In this document: piece by piece, positions 27,841-37,118 of the stretch | Layout: each line of letters starts with the position of its first letter | Position numbering within the stretch: position 1 is the stretch's first letter | NCBI RefSeq assembly: GCF_000520515.1 | Contig: NZ_KI914748.1 | Span: forward strand, 1 to 64,000 | Length of the DNA: 64,000 nucleotides | Origin: Arthrobacter sp. H20 | Lineage (GTDB): Bacteria > Actinomycetota > Actinomycetes > Actinomycetales > Micrococcaceae | Direction of reading: 5' to 3' | The notes under the pieces: generated by a model | Told to the model about the DNA's origin: nothing | Database searches by the model: none | Seen by the model: the letters and a program-made list of their open reading frames with translations, nothing else | Program-made: the position numbers and the translations under genes

Positions 27841-28226
27841 GGGGTTTCCTGTCCGATCCGGTCACGGACGATGCGCACCGCAACATCATCAAACGGCACT
27901 GGGATTGGGGCCTGGGGTTTGTGGACAGTCACTTCGACAGTACTGGCCGGAAATGAGGCGAGCAGTTGGACTGCGATCCGCTCAGCAAGGGCTTCAATCA
28001 GGTTCAGGGGCGCCCCGGTGATGGCGGCGACCACCTGCTCCGCCACGTCGCCGTAGTGTGCTGTGGTGGTGAGGTCGTCGGTGTTCCCAGCCGGGCGGAG
28101 ATCGAGGTGGAGTACGACGTCGACGACGAACGGCTGGCCCTCGCGCCGTTCAAAGTCAAACACGCCGTGGAAGCCAACCGCTGTTACCCCGGTAATGGTG
28201 ATGGTGTCCTGCGCGACGACAGTCAT
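27837..28226 (-). CDS. folB: Dihydroneopterin aldolase FolB
   Basis: FolB cleaves dihydroneopterin to the hydroxymethyl pterin used by FolK. The 129-residue protein has GFHGVFDFERREGQPFVVDV near the N-terminus, the catalytic-region segment NLIEALAERIAVQLL, and the VHKPQAPIPVPFDDVAV C-terminus. It overlaps folP upstream and folK downstream by four bases each. Confidence 0.95.
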   Translation of the reverse strand: MTVVAQDTITITGVTAVGFHGVFDFERREGQPFVVDVVLHLDLRPAGNTDDLTTTAHYGDVAEQVVAAITGAPLNLIEALAERIAVQLLASFPASTVEVTVHKPQAPIPVPFDDVAVRIVRDRIGQETP

Positions 28227-29140
28227 CCCGGCGCCTGGTCAGTCCACGCGGCAGATACCTTGACGGCATCCAGGTTGGGCCCGACGTCGTGCACGCGAAC
28301 GCCCCAGGCACCGTTCGCAGCGGCCAGCGCCGAGACGGCAACTGTTGCGTGGTCCCGTTCCTGCGGAGCAGCTGCTTTACCAGCGGAGGTCAGCAGAGTT
28401 CCCAGGAACCGCTTGCGTGAGGCGCCGATCAAGACCCGATGACCGAGCGTATTGAGCCGGTTAATGGCGCGCAGAATCGACCAGTTGTGATCTTCGTTCT
28501 TGGCGAACCCGAGGCCGGGATCAAGGATGATCAGGCTGGGATCGACCCCTGCTGAGACGAAAGCATCCCGCACGCGGCTCATCTCGGTGATGACTTCCTC
28601 GACCACATTCTCGTACTGGGCCAGTGAGCCCATGGTTGCAGCGGTGCCGCGACGGTGCAACAGAACGTAGGGCACTTTCCGTTCGGCGATCAGGGCGGGC
28701 ATCGCCGGGTCAAAATCCAGCCCCGATACGTCATTGACCACTGCTGCGCCAGCATCGATGGCTTTCGCGGCAGTTGAAGCGTGCATGGTGTCCACACTGA
28801 TGAGGGCGCCGGCCTTCACCAATGCCTTGACCACCGGCAGGATCCGCTGTTGTTCCTCATCGGGGAGAGTCAGGTCAGCGTTGGGGCGGGTTGACTCACC
28901 GCCCACATCAATGATGTCCGCGCCGGCGTAATGCATCCTGAGGCCTTCAGCAATGGCCTCGTCGGAGCTCCCGAACCGTCCGCCGTCGCTGAAGGAATCT
29001 GGGGTGACGTTCAGCACACCCATGACCAGCGAGCGGTCAGTGGGGAGGTCTTTCAGGGTCTTCGCCACTTTGGAGACCCTGAGGACTGGTAGCGGTGAGG
29101 TCGCGGGCCCGGTTCCTGGCGCCGCAGCGAGTGAATCCAT
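28223..29140 (-). CDS. folP: Dihydropteroate synthase FolP
   Basis: FolP condenses the pterin pyrophosphate with p-aminobenzoate and is the target of sulphonamides. The 305-residue enzyme has the pterin-binding MGVLNVTPDSFSDGG, DVGGESTRPN, the VVNDVSGLD strand and a GASRKRFLG motif. ATG 29140 lies 14 bases after the folE stop; the long in-frame extension to 29287 would lie within folE and is rejected. Confidence 0.95.
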   Translation of the reverse strand: MDSLAAAPGTGPATSPLPVLRVSKVAKTLKDLPTDRSLVMGVLNVTPDSFSDGGRFGSSDEAIAEGLRMHYAGADIIDVGGESTRPNADLTLPDEEQQRILPVVKALVKAGALISVDTMHASTAAKAIDAGAAVVNDVSGLDFDPAMPALIAERKVPYVLLHRRGTAATMGSLAQYENVVEEVITEMSRVRDAFVSAGVDPSLIILDPGLGFAKNEDHNWSILRAINRLNTLGHRVLIGASRKRFLGTLLTSAGKAAAPQERDHATVAVSALAAANGAWGVRVHDVGPNLDAVKVSAAWTDQAPG

Positions 29141-29154
29141 CGGTATCTGGTGTC

Positions 29155-29772
29155 CTATCTTCCGAGTATCAGGCTCATGGCTTCGGCGCGGGTGGCGGGA
29201 TCGCGCACCTGGCCGCGGACGGCTGATGTGACAGTTTTTGCTCCAGGCTTGCGCACTCCACGCATGGACATACACATGTGTTCGCATTCGATAACCACAA
29301 TGGCACCCTTTGGCTGAAGATGCGTCATGAGGGCCTCGACAATCTGGGTGGTGAGGCGCTCCTGCACCTGGGGTCGACGCGCGAAGACCTCGACGAGGCG
29401 AGCCAGCTTGCTCAGCCCGGTGACCCGCCCTTCCGCCGACGGGATGTACCCGATGTGCGCAGACCCGTGGAACGGTACGAGGTGGTGTTCACAGGTGGAG
29501 TAGAAAGGGATGTCTTTGACCAGGACAAGTTCTTCATGATCAATCTGGAACGTGGTTGAAAGGATCTCAGCGGGGTCTTGGTGCAGCCCCGCAAAGAACT
29601 CGGCGTACGCCCTCGCCACCCGTTTGGGGGTCTCCACCAGCCCATCCCTGTCGGGGTCCTCCCCAATGGCCGCAAGAATTTCTCTCACTGCCCGCTGGAT
29701 CCGTGGCTGGTCTACCGGCGAGCCTGCAGCCTTGAGAGCCGCCGAGAACACCTCATCGTCAAAATCCGTCAC
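29155..29772 (-). CDS. folE: GTP cyclohydrolase I FolE
   Basis: FolE turns GTP into dihydroneopterin triphosphate, the first step of folate synthesis. The sequence shows the zinc ligands in [11 protein letters not shown] and the later Cys in [18 protein letters not shown], plus [16 protein letters not shown] favour GTG 29772 (205 residues) because AGGA lies 8 bases before it. A start at 29805, adding 11 residues and four bases from the ftsH stop, cannot be excluded. Confidence 0.94.
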   Translation of the reverse strand: MTDFDDEVFSAALKAAGSPVDQPRIQRAVREILAAIGEDPDRDGLVETPKRVARAYAEFFAGLHQDPAEILSTTFQIDHEELVLVKDIPFYSTCEHHLVPFHGSAHIGYIPSAEGRVTGLSKLARLVEVFARRPQVQERLTTQIVEALMTHLQPKGAIVVIECEHMCMSMRGVRKPGAKTVTSAVRGQVRDPATRAEAMSLILGR

Positions 29773-29808
29773 TGGACCAATCCTACGCGGTGCCTGCCCT
29801 GCCACGGG

Positions 29809-31881
29809 CTAGGGCTGGGAACCTTCGGCGCCGCCTGTGCCCCGGGACCCCTCCCCTGACTCTGGGGAGGGTAGCTCGGTGTCGTGGACATCGAAGTCGC
29901 CAACGATCTGCGCATCGGCTATCTGGTCCTGCGGTGCGACAGTTTCGGGCGCGGGTTCGCCGGCTACATTGGCTTCCTCACGTTCCTTCTTGGAGACTAC
30001 CGGCGGCAGGGCATGAACTGGCCGTGAATCCTTTGAGAGCCAGACGTCGCGGATGTCGCGCTTGCGGATCTCGGTGAATACCTCGGCGATTTCCGCCTGG
30101 TTCAGGGTCTCCCGTTCCAGCAACTCCAGCGCGACGCGGTCCAGTACGTCACGGTTCTCGGTGAGGATTTCATACGCCTCGTCATGGGCGTTGTCGATCA
30201 GCCGACGGATCTCCTCATCGACGATGTAGGCGATGTGGTCCGAATAGTTCCGTTCGTGGCCCATATCCCGGCCGAGGAACGGCTCGCCACCGCCCTGGCC
30301 GACCTTGACCGAGCCGATCCGTTCGCTCATGCCGTACTGGGTGACCATCTTTCGCGCGGTTGCAGTTGCCTTCTCAATATCATTGGACGCACCGGTGGAC
30401 GGGTCATGGAACACAATCTCCTCCGCGACCCGGCCGCCCATGGCGTATGCCAGCTGGTCGAGCAGCTCGTTGCGGGTAATCGAGTACTTGTCGTCGCTGG
30501 GCAGCACCATTGTGTACCCGAGCGCGCGGCCACGCGGCAGGATGGTGACCTTGGTAACCGGGTCAGTGTTCCGCAGTGCTGCAGCAACCAGTGCGTGCCC
30601 GCCTTCGTGATAGGCAGTGATCTTGCGCTCCAGCTCCTTCATCACCCGGCTGCGCTTCTGGGGCCCGGCGATCACTCGGTCAATTGATTCGTCGAGGGCG
30701 CGGTCGTCGATCAACTGGGCATTTGACCGTGCGGTGAGTAGTGCAGCCTCGTTGAGGACGTTCGCCAGATCGGCGCCGGTAAATCCGGGGGTCTTCTTGG
30801 CCACTGAGCGGAGGTCAACATCGGGTGCCATGGGCTTGCCCTGAGAGTGAACCGTTAGGATGTGCTCCCGGCCCAGCATGTCGGGGGCCTCTACTCCGAT
30901 TTGCCTGTCGAAACGCCCGGGCCGCAGGAGTGCTGGGTCAAGGACGTCGGGTCGGTTGGTTGCTGCAATGAGGATGACGTTCGAGGTGGCATCAAAGCCG
31001 TCCATCTCAACCAGGAGCTGGTTGAGCGTCTGTTCCCGCTCATCGTTGCCGCCGCCAACGCCAGCGCCACGGTGGCGACCGACCGCGTCGATCTCGTCGA
31101 CGAAGATGATCGCCGGGGCGTTCGCCTTCGCTTGCTCGAATAGATCGCGCACACGGGAAGCGCCAACGCCGACGAACATCTCGACGAAGTCTGACCCGGA
31201 GATCGAGTAGAACGGCACTCCCGCTTCACCAGCCACTGCTCGTGCCAGCAGGGTTTTACCGGTACCCGGTGGGCCATACAGGAGGACGCCCTTTGGTATT
31301 TTGGCGCCGAGTGCCTGGAATTTAGCTGGTTCCTGGAGGAATTCCTTGATTTCGTGGAGTTCCTCAACCGCTTCGTCAGCGCCGGCCACGTCGTTAAACG
31401 TGACCTGGGGCATGTCCTTCGATACCAGCTTTGCCTTGGACTTGCCGAACTGCATCACCTTCGATCCGCCGCCCTGCATCCGGGAGAGCAGGAACCAGAA
31501 GATGGCACCGATGATCAGGAGGGGTAGCAGGAGTCCGAGCAGGCCGGTGAACCAGTTGCTTTCAGCAGGCTGGTCGGTGAAGCCATCGACGTCGGAGGTG
31601 TTGATCGCTGCCACGACGTCCTCGGCACGGGCAGTGCTGAAGAAGAACTGGACACTGCGGCCCATATCCTCGTAGTCGTCGCGCAGGGTGAGGTCCACCC
31701 GCTGATCGCCGTCGTAGATCTTCGCCTGTTCCACCTGGTTGTCGTTCAGGAGGTCGAGGCCCACGTTGGTATCCACCCGCGAGCTACTGGTGCTGAACAG
31801 GTTGGGCAGGATGATCAGCAGCGCCACGACCGCGAGCACAATCCAGAAGATGGGCCCCTTGAAAAGGTTCTTAAATTTCAT
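29809..31881 (-). CDS. ftsH: ATP-dependent zinc metalloprotease FtsH
   Basis: FtsH is a membrane-bound AAA+ protease for quality control of membrane and cytosolic proteins. The 690-residue product has two N-terminal membrane helices (about 10-28 and 112-132) flanking an extracytoplasmic domain, Walker A GPPGTGKT (203-210), Walker B IIFVDEID, the second region of homology around 305-325, and the zinc site HEGGH (425-429). ATG 31881 starts [10 protein letters not shown]; an in-frame start at 31956 adds non-conserved residues. The acidic Ser/Pro-rich C-terminal tail is usual in Micrococcaceae. Confidence 0.97.
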   Translation of the reverse strand: MKFKNLFKGPIFWIVLAVVALLIILPNLFSTSSSRVDTNVGLDLLNDNQVEQAKIYDGDQRVDLTLRDDYEDMGRSVQFFFSTARAEDVVAAINTSDVDGFTDQPAESNWFTGLLGLLLPLLIIGAIFWFLLSRMQGGGSKVMQFGKSKAKLVSKDMPQVTFNDVAGADEAVEELHEIKEFLQEPAKFQALGAKIPKGVLLYGPPGTGKTLLARAVAGEAGVPFYSISGSDFVEMFVGVGASRVRDLFEQAKANAPAIIFVDEIDAVGRHRGAGVGGGNDEREQTLNQLLVEMDGFDATSNVILIAATNRPDVLDPALLRPGRFDRQIGVEAPDMLGREHILTVHSQGKPMAPDVDLRSVAKKTPGFTGADLANVLNEAALLTARSNAQLIDDRALDESIDRVIAGPQKRSRVMKELERKITAYHEGGHALVAAALRNTDPVTKVTILPRGRALGYTMVLPSDDKYSITRNELLDQLAYAMGGRVAEEIVFHDPSTGASNDIEKATATARKMVTQYGMSERIGSVKVGQGGGEPFLGRDMGHERNYSDHIAYIVDEEIRRLIDNAHDEAYEILTENRDVLDRVALELLERETLNQAEIAEVFTEIRKRDIRDVWLSKDSRPVHALPPVVSKKEREEANVAGEPAPETVAPQDQIADAQIVGDFDVHDTELPSPESGEGSRGTGGAEGSQP

Positions 31882-31935
31882 GCGTCTCAGGGCTTCGAGA
31901 CCCTGTCCCTCCTGCTTAACGAGCCAATATCGCGG

Positions 31936-31958
31936 CGTTGCGCGGTCGGCGCGCAACG
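31936..31958 (-). terminator. Stem-loop between hpt and ftsH
   Basis: CGTTGCGCG (31936-31944) and CGCGCAACG (31950-31958) form a 9-base-pair stem with a 5-base loop, 112 bases after the hpt stop and 55 bases before the ftsH start. It may end hpt transcripts or form part of the ftsH leader. No T-run is present. The remainder of the 31882-32069 gap holds no gene. Confidence 0.5.
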
Positions 31959-32069
31959 GAAGCTACACAAGCTTTACACCGTCTGCACACAACCACGCAC
32001 CAAATCACGCATAAGTTCCCTATGGGCGGACAGATTTCGTCAGCGCCCTAGCCCCGGGGTGGCGAGGCC

Positions 32070-32621
32070 TTACTCGTAAACGTGCGGCGCGAGAGTACCG
32101 ATGAAGTCGAGGTTGCGGTACTTTTCAGCAAAGTCCAGACCGTATCCGACGACGAACTCGTTCGGGATGTTGTAGCCGACGTACTTGACATCGATGCTGA
32201 CTTTCGCGGCCTCGGGCTTCTGCAGCAGGGTACAGATCTCGACTGACGCCGGTCCGCGGGACTGCAGGTTGGACTTCAGCCAGGAGAGGGTCAGCCCTGA
32301 ATCGATAATGTCTTCGACTATGAGTACGTGCTTGCCCATCAGATCGGTTTCGAGGTCCTTGAGGATGCGCACCACCCCCGATGACTGAGTCCCTGATCCG
32401 TAGGAGGACACCGCCATCCAATCCATGGTCACGTGGGAATGGAGAGCCCGTGCCAGGTCAGCCATGATCATCACTGCGCCTTTCAGCACACCCACGATCA
32501 GGATCTCCCGGCCGGCGTAGTCAGCGTCGATCTGCGCCGCCAACTCAGCTACCCGCTTCTGGATTTCCTCTTTCGTGTAGAGAACATGCTTGAGGTCGTC
32601 ATGGACGTCCTGTGAATCCAC
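32070..32621 (-). CDS. hpt: Hypoxanthine phosphoribosyltransferase
   Basis: Hpt salvages hypoxanthine and guanine to IMP and GMP with PRPP. The 183-residue enzyme has VGVLKGAVMIMADLAR and the PRPP-binding signature VLIVEDIIDSGLTL. GTG 32621 has AGGAG six bases upstream and gives the family N-terminus DSQDVHDDLKHVLYT; an upstream in-frame start at 32702 falls inside tilS. hpt overlaps the 3' end of tilS by 23 bases. Confidence 0.95.
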   Translation of the reverse strand: MDSQDVHDDLKHVLYTKEEIQKRVAELAAQIDADYAGREILIVGVLKGAVMIMADLARALHSHVTMDWMAVSSYGSGTQSSGVVRILKDLETDLMGKHVLIVEDIIDSGLTLSWLKSNLQSRGPASVEICTLLQKPEAAKVSIDVKYVGYNIPNEFVVGYGLDFAEKYRNLDFIGTLAPHVYE

Positions 32622-33705
32622 CAGTTGCTCCTGAAGGTTTGGATTGGGCGGCACCGACGGCTTGGGGAAGCGCGCGGTTGTTTCTAAAGATAAGACTGCC
32701 ATAGCTTGGGTCCCCTTGGGGAACAGACTTCCCCCGCACCTGGCGGTGCACGCTCACGCCACCACCGAGCTGCACCGGCCCAGCGGATCCCCGGCGCTCG
32801 AGCAATGTCTCAGTCGCTCGGATTCTCTCAAAACTTGGTTGCTCCCCGCCCAGCCGGACCGCAGCCAGCGCCAGGACGCGTTGCCGCAGTGACGGCGGTA
32901 GTGACCTCAGTTCCTCTTCGGGAAGGAGGATCTCGGCGCCGTCGATCACGTGAAGCTGCTCATAGCTTTCCTGGCTCAGCCGATCCAGGTAGTCAGCATC
33001 CTGCGCCAGGATGCGGGAGGTGCGATACAGCGCACGGGCCACACCGGGTCCCAGTTGGTCCTCCAGATAGGGCAGCACCATCGTCCTGACCCGGGAGCGG
33101 GCGAAGCTGGGATCCGAGTTGGACGGGTCATGCCACGGCTCGAGGCCCTCGAACCGGCAGATCTCGACCGTTTCTTCCCGTCGTAGCCCCAGGAAAGGCC
33201 GCAGATATAGACCACGCTGCGCTGGCATTCCGGCAAGGGACCTGGTGCCTGATCCACGAGCGAGGCCCAGCAGCACCTGTTCAGCCTGATCATCGAGCGT
33301 GTGGCCGAGCAGGACGGCCGACGCGCCCAGCTCGGCGGCAGCGACGTCCAGTTCGTCGAAGCGGGCGGCCCGCGCCGCCGCTTCGGGGCCCCTCCCCCGG
33401 CCATCGACTGTGACAGCACGAACGCTTACAGGTTCCAGTCCCAGCTCAGTTAGTGTTCGTGCTGCCCGCCCGGCGACGGAAGTGCTGCCGGGTTGCAGCC
33501 CATGATCCACCACTACCGCACCCACCCGGTAGTTGCCCGAGCGGGCCAGATGAGCGGCGACTGACGCCAGAGCAAGCGAATCAGGGCCCCCACTACATGC
33601 GACCAGAATCAGCGAGCCCGTCGGAGCGGTGCTCGCTGCCAGGGCATGTCGAAGCAGATTCCTCGCGTTGCCTACCACCGGGCTGAGCCGCGGCCGCCTA
33701 ACCAC
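32599..33705 (-). CDS. tilS: tRNA(Ile)-lysidine synthase TilS
   Basis: TilS modifies the wobble cytidine of the AUA-reading isoleucine tRNA to lysidine. The 368-residue product has the PP-loop SGGPDS at 38-43, HTLDDQAEQVLLGLARGSG, LRPFLGLRREETVEICR and the RSRVRTMVLPYLE segment of the N-type ATPase domain. GTG 33705 overlaps the stop of the zincin gene by 8 bases. The codons upstream to 33987 belong to that gene's other frame and do not look like TilS. Confidence 0.92.
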   Translation of the reverse strand: MVRRPRLSPVVGNARNLLRHALAASTAPTGSLILVACSGGPDSLALASVAAHLARSGNYRVGAVVVDHGLQPGSTSVAGRAARTLTELGLEPVSVRAVTVDGRGRGPEAAARAARFDELDVAAAELGASAVLLGHTLDDQAEQVLLGLARGSGTRSLAGMPAQRGLYLRPFLGLRREETVEICRFEGLEPWHDPSNSDPSFARSRVRTMVLPYLEDQLGPGVARALYRTSRILAQDADYLDRLSQESYEQLHVIDGAEILLPEEELRSLPPSLRQRVLALAAVRLGGEQPSFERIRATETLLERRGSAGPVQLGGGVSVHRQVRGKSVPQGDPSYGSLIFRNNRALPQAVGAAQSKPSGATGGFTGRP

Positions 33706-34858
33706 CGTTGTGCAGTCCCATTCGGGTGATCCACTTGTCGGGGGCGTGGATCTCCTCCTCGGTGGGAAGGTTCTCAGCGCTGGTCCACACACTGTTGAAC
33801 CCCTCCATGCCCGCGCGGTCCACCACGCGGCGCACAAACCGTGCCCCATCGCTGTACTGCCGCATCTTCGCATCGAGCCCCAGTAGCCGCCTGAGGAATT
33901 TCTCAACCGGCCCGCGGGACTTGCCACGAGCGTTGAAGCGGCGGCGGATGGTTTTGACGCTTGGCACAATACTGGAGTCGACGGCATCCATCACTACGTT
34001 CGCGTGCCCTTCAAGCAGGCTCATCACGGCGGTGAGGTGGGACATTCTCGCCTTGTCCTGCGGGTCCTGCAGCAGGGAGAGGATCCCGAGATCGTTGTCG
34101 CTCTTCAGGCTGGTAGCGTCCAGGTCCGCGTCAGCTTTCGCTCCGGCACTGGTGAGGCCCTTGGCTGCTTTGGTCAGCCGTTCCGAGAGGCCTTCCGCCT
34201 TCTCAAGAAGCCCCTCACTGAGTTCGGAGATGTGCTGCAGCATGTGGTCCTTCAACCACGGTGCAGCTGCGAACTGCACCCGGTGGGTCTGCTCATGGAG
34301 GCACACCCACAACCGGAAGTCGGCTGGCTCAACGTTCAAGTCCCGCTCAACAGCAAGAATGTTGGGCGCTACCAACATCAGTCGCCCGCCCGTTCCGTTC
34401 TTGGCTGGGCCGAATGGATCATACTGCCCGAGGACCTTGGATGAGAGGAAGGCCAGGATGGCACCGAACTGGGCGCCTGTGACGGTTCCGCCCAGGGCAG
34501 CGCTGGCGGTTGTGAGCTGGTCCTGCTTGGTTCGAGCAAGATGCTCCAGCGCTGGGTTCATGAGCGCCTGGAAGCTTTGAGTGTTTGCTTTGGCCCACGA
34601 TGCCCTGTCCACAATCAGCAGGTCGGAGTCCCTTAGGTCCTTGGCTGCGTCAAGTCCGGTGATCTGGTGCACGTAGCCGATCGAGGCCTCGGCTGCTGCG
34701 CGGAGGTCTGCTACTGCCGCAGCAATCTCGCGCTCACTTAGTTGGGGCCCCGCAGGTGTGAGTTTCGCGGCGGTGGACGCCGCGAGGTCCCAGTTGATGA
34801 GCTGCGCCGGAACCTTGTGCCGGACGGTGGACGGAAGGTTGCTCTCCATGGGGTCCAT
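33698..34858 (-). CDS. Zinc-dependent metalloprotease-like protein (zincin, DUF2342 / 'F420 biosynthesis-associated' family)
   Basis: The 386-residue protein carries an HEXXH zinc motif, HEQTH at 188-192 in LWVCLHEQTHRVQF. The downstream Glu in SLLEGHANVVMDAVD may serve as a further ligand. This pattern fits the actinobacterial zincin_2 / DUF2342 family, members of which are often labelled coenzyme F420 biosynthesis-associated from gene context alone. No substrate is known. It lies between dacB and tilS in a conserved order and overlaps tilS, so it is probably co-expressed. Confidence 0.85.
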   Translation of the reverse strand: MDPMESNLPSTVRHKVPAQLINWDLAASTAAKLTPAGPQLSEREIAAAVADLRAAAEASIGYVHQITGLDAAKDLRDSDLLIVDRASWAKANTQSFQALMNPALEHLARTKQDQLTTASAALGGTVTGAQFGAILAFLSSKVLGQYDPFGPAKNGTGGRLMLVAPNILAVERDLNVEPADFRLWVCLHEQTHRVQFAAAPWLKDHMLQHISELSEGLLEKAEGLSERLTKAAKGLTSAGAKADADLDATSLKSDNDLGILSLLQDPQDKARMSHLTAVMSLLEGHANVVMDAVDSSIVPSVKTIRRRFNARGKSRGPVEKFLRRLLGLDAKMRQYSDGARFVRRVVDRAGMEGFNSVWTSAENLPTEEEIHAPDKWITRMGLHNGG

Positions 34859-34889
34859 TCGATCACACTAGCCTGTGAACAAGCGGCAA

Positions 34890-36326
34890 CTATCGGCAGC
34901 CACACCTCGCCAGGGCCGCGGCGGCCCGGTCGATCGCTGTGCGCGCCGCTACGGTGTTGCCGTCAAGCCCTCCCGCCATGAAGGAGAACACGAGCAGCCG
35001 GCCATCGGTAGTCACCACGTAGCCGGTGAGAGCGGTCACCGCGTTGAGTGTTCCCGTTTTGGCCCTGACCAGACCGGCGCCACTCGCTGCAGGGCCCTGC
35101 AGCTCGTACCTGTCCTGCAGGGTCCCTGAGAGACCGGCTATCGGCAGACCGTTCAGGATCGAAACCAGCCCCGGCTCCTCGGAAACTGCCAACGCGCGCA
35201 CCAGGGCAGCCAGTTGAGCGGGTGAGACCTCGTTCCGGGGCGACAGCCCCGCCGCATCACTGACCACCAGGCCCTCCCCTGGCACCTCCAGCTGGCCAAC
35301 GGCGCTCTCAATCGTTTCGGTAGCGCCCCCGAACGATGCGGGCTGACCGCTGGCTCGTGCCGCTAGTCGAGCAAGTGTTTCGGCCAGGTAGTTGTCGCTG
35401 GTCAGCAACATATGTTCCACCTGTTGCTCGACAGTTGCCGACTCGACGCCGGCGAGCTGAATGGCGTCGCCATCGAGCGCAGGCGATCGGATTACCTCCG
35501 CTCCAACTTCCACGCCGAGTTCACTGCCGGCTACGACCACCGCCTCCCGGAACACTGCCGCGGCATGGAGCGCAGCGTCTGGCGACCGCGGCCCTCTCGA
35601 TGCTGCTTCATCGCGCCATGATGAATTGATTGCCAATGGATAGATGGGAGCTATCTCGCCAGCATTCACATCCCCCGCGAGCCACCCGGCGTTGAGCGTT
35701 GGGCCGATAAACAGGGTGTCGTCCAGCAGGATGTTAAACGGGCCGTCAGCTGGATCCAGTGCGTCGACGGTTTCCTCGGCAAGGCTCTGCAGACCGGCAT
35801 GGCCAACCACCGCGCCCGAGTCCGATTCTCCCGAGGAGAGCAAAACATCACCACCGGCCACCAGAACCAGCTCGTTGGCGAGTTCTCCGGCAACCACTGT
35901 TGTCTCGAACCGTCGCCCCGGGTCAAGCTTGCTCATGACCGCTGCGGCGGTGAGCAGCTTCTGGTTCGATGCTGGCAGTTGCTGATTGCCCGAGCCATCA
36001 TCGAAGAGGACGTCCCCCGAAGCGGCGTCGACCACCACTCCCGAGAGGACACCCGACCCCTCGAACCTCAGCTCGGCGTGGAGGGCTGAGGTAAGAAGGG
36101 CGGGGTTGGGCAGCGGAGCTGCTGGATCGAGGGCTGCCACCTGTGCAGGTGGGGTGAGCCCGACCGGGGGCAATTGACGTTCGTCAGCCGGGGGCTCAGG
36201 AATCGGCTCTGGCTGCTCCAGGGACCGAACCACCACCGGCACAACGGCAAACCCAAGGGGTACCGCGAGACTGGCGAACACGGCAACGAGCAGACCGACC
36301 GTGATAACACGGGCACTACGAAGCAT
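34890..36326 (-). CDS. dacB: D-alanyl-D-alanine carboxypeptidase / PBP4-type (peptidase S13)
   Basis: This low-molecular-weight penicillin-binding protein trims or cleaves peptidoglycan peptides outside the membrane. The 478-residue product has an N-terminal membrane anchor (about 7-34), a Pro-rich linker, and the three active-site motifs: SNQK at 120-123, SDN in LLTSDNYLAETLA, and KTG in VRAKTGTL. The long insert between the first two motifs is typical of family S13. It is divergent from ppa. Confidence 0.94.
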   Translation of the reverse strand: MLRSARVITVGLLVAVFASLAVPLGFAVVPVVVRSLEQPEPIPEPPADERQLPPVGLTPPAQVAALDPAAPLPNPALLTSALHAELRFEGSGVLSGVVVDAASGDVLFDDGSGNQQLPASNQKLLTAAAVMSKLDPGRRFETTVVAGELANELVLVAGGDVLLSSGESDSGAVVGHAGLQSLAEETVDALDPADGPFNILLDDTLFIGPTLNAGWLAGDVNAGEIAPIYPLAINSSWRDEAASRGPRSPDAALHAAAVFREAVVVAGSELGVEVGAEVIRSPALDGDAIQLAGVESATVEQQVEHMLLTSDNYLAETLARLAARASGQPASFGGATETIESAVGQLEVPGEGLVVSDAAGLSPRNEVSPAQLAALVRALAVSEEPGLVSILNGLPIAGLSGTLQDRYELQGPAASGAGLVRAKTGTLNAVTALTGYVVTTDGRLLVFSFMAGGLDGNTVAARTAIDRAAAALARCGCR

Positions 36327-36469
36327 ACAGGTCCCCCAATCGGTAGCCGGTCGAACTGGTTCGAACCCACGGGATGCGCCCCAAACCTATATGTTTAAGA
36401 TTAGACCGATGCGGCTGCCACTGGAGCATACCGCCGCGCCCTGCCCACAGGATTCCACAGGAGAGTGCC
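36327..36469. promoter_or_regulatory. Divergent promoter region dacB / ppa
   Basis: The 143-base gap contains an imperfect palindrome, GGTCGAAC-TG-GTTCGAACC (36349-36367), and a TAAGAT (36396-36401) that could be a -10 for ppa. The palindrome could be an operator, but no regulator can be named. ppa has ACAGGAGAG just before its ATG. Confidence 0.35.
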
Positions 36470-37036
36470 ATGAACCTCGACGTCACCATCGAGATCCCCA
36501 AAGGATCACGCGTCAAATACGAAATTGACCACGAGACGCACCGGCTGCGCCTGGACCGTGTGCTCTTCACCTCCATGCAGTACCCCACCCACTACGGCTA
36601 CTTCGAGAACACCCTCGGCGAGGACGGCGATCCGCTGGACGCCATGGTGATGCTGCAGGATTTCGATCTGATTCCGGGCGTGCTGGTTGAGTCCCGCCCC
36701 ATCGGCGTTTTCAACATGACTGACGACGGCGGCGGTGACGCCAAGGTCCTCTGCGTCCCCACGGACCCGCGGTTCAACCACATCAAGGACCTTTCCGATG
36801 TGTCGCCATTCCTCCTTGAGGAGATCAAGCACTTCTTTGAGCGGTACAAGGACCTGGAGCCCGGCAAGTGGGTCGAAGCCGCCGACTGGGCTGATCGCGA
36901 AGCTGCCGAAGCTGAAGTAGAAGCCTCGCTGAAGCGTTTCCAGCAGCTCGGCGAACAGCGGGAAGAGGACGAGCCGCAGGGCCGTGACGTCGACGCTGAC
37001 GTCGACAACGCCACCACCATCTCGCAGGACCGCTAG
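36470..37036 (+). CDS. ppa: Inorganic diphosphatase
   Basis: Ppa hydrolyses pyrophosphate to phosphate and drives biosynthetic reactions forward. The 188-residue family I enzyme shows [40 protein letters not shown] containing the DGDPLD metal-binding signature, and [13 protein letters not shown]. An acidic C-terminal tail of about 25 residues extends past the usual end. ATG 36470 is preceded by AGGAGAG; the frame upstream to 36374 lacks family likeness. Confidence 0.95.
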   Translation: MNLDVTIEIPKGSRVKYEIDHETHRLRLDRVLFTSMQYPTHYGYFENTLGEDGDPLDAMVMLQDFDLIPGVLVESRPIGVFNMTDDGGGDAKVLCVPTDPRFNHIKDLSDVSPFLLEEIKHFFERYKDLEPGKWVEAADWADREAAEAEVEASLKRFQQLGEQREEDEPQGRDVDADVDNATTISQDR

Positions 37037-37065
37037 TTCAACCCCCATCAGTAAACAACGTTTAT

Positions 37066-37118
37066 CGGTTGATTAAACCGTTATGGAGCATGGCTTCGGG
37101 CATACTGAAGCCATGCTC
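37066..37118 (+). promoter_or_regulatory. Inverted repeats over the start of the SatD-like gene
   Basis: A perfect 12-base inverted repeat, GAGCATGGCTTC (37086-37097) and GAAGCCATGCTC (37107-37118), has the proposed start codon ATG 37113 inside its right arm. Folded in mRNA it would hide the start. A second repeat, CGGTT-N5-AACCG (37066-37080), lies just upstream and looks like an operator half-site pair. Both are seen directly; their function is inferred. Confidence 0.55.

Noticed and set aside
32702-33987. Longer starts for hpt (32702) and tilS (33987)
   Set aside because: The extensions lie within neighbouring genes and lack conserved residues; GTG 32621 and GTG 33705 fit family N-termini, and 32621 also has a ribosome-binding site.
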